Positions 63,011-64,000 of a stretch of DNA of 64,000 nucleotides are shown here, piece after piece. Source of the stretch: Lachnospiraceae bacterium (GTDB taxonomy: Bacteria; Bacillota; Clostridia; Lachnospirales; Lachnospiraceae); the NCBI GenBank assembly GCA_017938145.1, contig JAGBCB010000014.1, forward strand, positions 1-64,000, written 5' to 3'. The first letter of the stretch is position 1; every line of letters starts with the position of its first letter. Under the pieces are notes generated by a model. The model was not told where the DNA came from. It saw nothing but the letters and a program-made list of their open reading frames with translations, and searched no databases. The position numbers and the translations under genes were made by a program.

Positions 63011-63700
63011 TTATTCTTCGGTTTCTATTTTCACAACATCTGCAATATCTACATTTGTTTCCATCAACCGGTTTTTCAGCTGCAACACTGCTTGTTTCTC
63101 TGAAAACACCAACAATTCTGCCTCTCTGAACTCCCTGTCCTTTCCGAAAATTCCATCAAAGAACCGGCGCTCATTTAAGCTTACATTTACCTGTTTTCCG
63201 ATAAAATATTCTTTGGAAACCGTTTCATACCTGCTTAAATCAACCTGCTTTTTTGCTTCCGGAAGAATTTCTATTTCCGTAATATACTGCTTTGCCAAAC
63301 AACCGATAAATGCACGCTTCTTCTCCGGTACGACATAATACAAGAAGCTTTCATCCTGACCGATAAGGTATCCTTCTGAAAATCCATCGTTCCAATCGGA
63401 CAATTCAACCCGGCAACACTGTAAAAGATACTTATTAAACTTATCCATCGCTACCGGTATAGCTTGTACCGGAGTATCTTCTTTACTTTGTTCCGCCGTA
63501 TTTTCAATGACATTACCAACCAGTTCATCAATGCTGCAGCCCAAAACTTTGGACAATGCCTTCAGATTTTCAATATCAGGCATGCCGTTATCACTCTCCC
63601 ATTTTGCTACCGCAGAACGGGAAACTAAAAGTGCTTCCGCCAGCTGTTCCTGGGACATCCCAAGGTTCTTTCTTTTTTGTGCAATTATTGTTCCTATCAT
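63011..63700 (-). CDS. XRE-family regulator with novel C-terminal domain
   Basis: A 229-residue protein. Residues 1-65 form the Cro/C1-type helix-turn-helix (IAQKRKNLGMSQEQLAEALLVSRSAVAKWE). After a linker (70-85) comes a 140-residue domain of beta-rich character (FLYYVVPEKKRAFIGCL, EYFIGKQVNVSLNERRFFDG) that I do not recognise. AGGAGG precedes the ATG. It is cotranscribed with the exporter-like gene and probably regulates it. Confidence 0.88.
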   Translation of the reverse strand: MIGTIIAQKRKNLGMSQEQLAEALLVSRSAVAKWESDNGMPDIENLKALSKVLGCSIDELVGNVIENTAEQSKEDTPVQAIPVAMDKFNKYLLQCCRVELSDWNDGFSEGYLIGQDESFLYYVVPEKKRAFIGCLAKQYITEIEILPEAKKQVDLSRYETVSKEYFIGKQVNVSLNERRFFDGIFGKDREFREAELLVFSEKQAVLQLKNRLMETNVDIADVVKIETEE

Positions 63701-63733
63701 CGTAGAAACCTCCTTAATTTGTTTGATGCCCTC

Positions 63734-63762
63734 ATCTTATGCAGGCAACATTCAAATTGCAA
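63734..63762 (-). promoter_or_regulatory. Promoter of the XRE-exporter operon
   Basis: TTGCAA, 17 bases, TAAGAT on the minus strand, 34 bases ahead of the start. Confidence 0.55.
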
Positions 63763-63805
63763 GACACTCTTCGTTGCAGCGGTGTTACGCTCCGTAACAT
63801 TAGCC

Positions 63806-64000
63806 TTACAGCCCCAGCTCGTTCACCAATGCCGGCACTCTTCCCCGTTCAAACCAGAAATCCTCCATGGGATTTCGGAGGAAATGCTGCAATGCATCCG
63901 CATCTTTCAGCACCTCATCAAACGGGGTATCTACTCTTCCCTTGTCACTATGGTTATATACGGCGTTTGTTACCATTTCGATTTCTTCGTCCGTAAATTC
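63806..64000 (-). CDS. HD-domain family protein, 3' end only
   Basis: The last 64 residues of a gene that runs off the right edge. Visible are VYNHSDKGRVDTPFDEVLKD (with the HSDK and LKDADAL pattern common in HD-type phosphohydrolases) and a terminal WFERGRVPALVNELGL. The HD pair itself would be outside the window. A short GTTACG/CGTAAC hairpin (63784-63797) follows the stop without a T run. Confidence 0.7.
   Translation of the reverse strand, partial: EFTDEEIEMVTNAVYNHSDKGRVDTPFDEVLKDADALQHFLRNPMEDFWFERGRVPALVNELGL

Overview
The window reads as a stretch of chromosome from a low-to-moderate G+C, Gram-positive gut-type anaerobe, most likely a Lachnospiraceae or related Clostridia member (inference). 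The reasons are AGGAGG-type ribosome binding sites, a T-box leader on thrS, a FeoA/FeoB/DtxR iron locus with a FeoB-associated Cys-rich peptide, a Csp-like cytoplasmic subtilase, Thr/Pro-rich lipoproteins, InlB-type and BspA-type surface proteins, and plant-glycan enzymes (GH2, GH43, xylulokinase). I saw no rRNA, tRNA, CRISPR array, prophage or insertion sequence.

Layout. 0.1-4.2 kb: GPH sugar symporter and GH2 glycosidase. 4.3-7.0 kb: calcium-type P-ATPase (+). 7.2-9.6 kb: alpha/beta hydrolase and GH43. 9.6-11.8 kb: Csp-like subtilase behind a stand-alone receiver protein. 11.8-15.1 kb: feoA, feoB and a 53-residue Cys-rich peptide, divergent from a DtxR-type repressor, with two matching operator-like palindromes. 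15.1-16.1 kb: Fic protein with three promoter iterons. 16.1-25.0 kb: an operon for a polytopic membrane protein, a 1.3-kDa-residue-scale InlB-repeat surface protein with a long TPTPVPTS stalk, a FecR-domain protein, a DPM1-like glycosyltransferase and oligoendopeptidase F. 25.1-29.0 kb: MATE exporter and T-box-controlled thrS. 29.1-35.4 kb: ZIP transporter, tRNA-dihydrouridine synthase, C_GCAxxG_C_C protein, chemoreceptor, dUTPase, M18 aminopeptidase. 35.4-40.3 kb: MacB/FtsX-like ABC exporter whose permease carries a huge repeat coiled coil. 40.4-44.0 kb: PstS-like lipoprotein and small membrane partner.

44.1-58.3 kb is the most interesting part. Downstream of a TetR regulator lies one long minus-strand gene train: a 1,930-residue secreted beta-helix/leucine-rich protein, a 33-residue peptide gene, an internal terminator, a Thr/Glu/Pro lipoprotein, then overlapping genes for an HPr-kinase-like ATPase, a PqqD/RRE protein, an S26 peptidase of the His-type, an ABC exporter, a family-5 nucleotidyltransferase and a SAM methyltransferase, followed by 5-formyl-THF cyclo-ligase and Hsp33. 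The 33-residue peptide and the lipoprotein, otherwise unrelated, share the C-terminal string ELPFVPA. I read this as a RiPP-like peptide modification and export locus without any recognisable cyclase, in which a lipoprotein carries a copy of the peptide tail. The chemistry is unknown.

58.4-64.0 kb: histidine phosphatase (+), Rpn-type nuclease with an expandable 12-bp repeat, xylB, an aromatic-acid-exporter-like protein with its XRE regulator, and the 3' end of an HD-domain protein running off the right edge. Functional themes are pentose/hexoside use, ferrous iron uptake, surface display, and the peptide-tailoring locus. All assignments are from motifs read by eye; no database search was possible.
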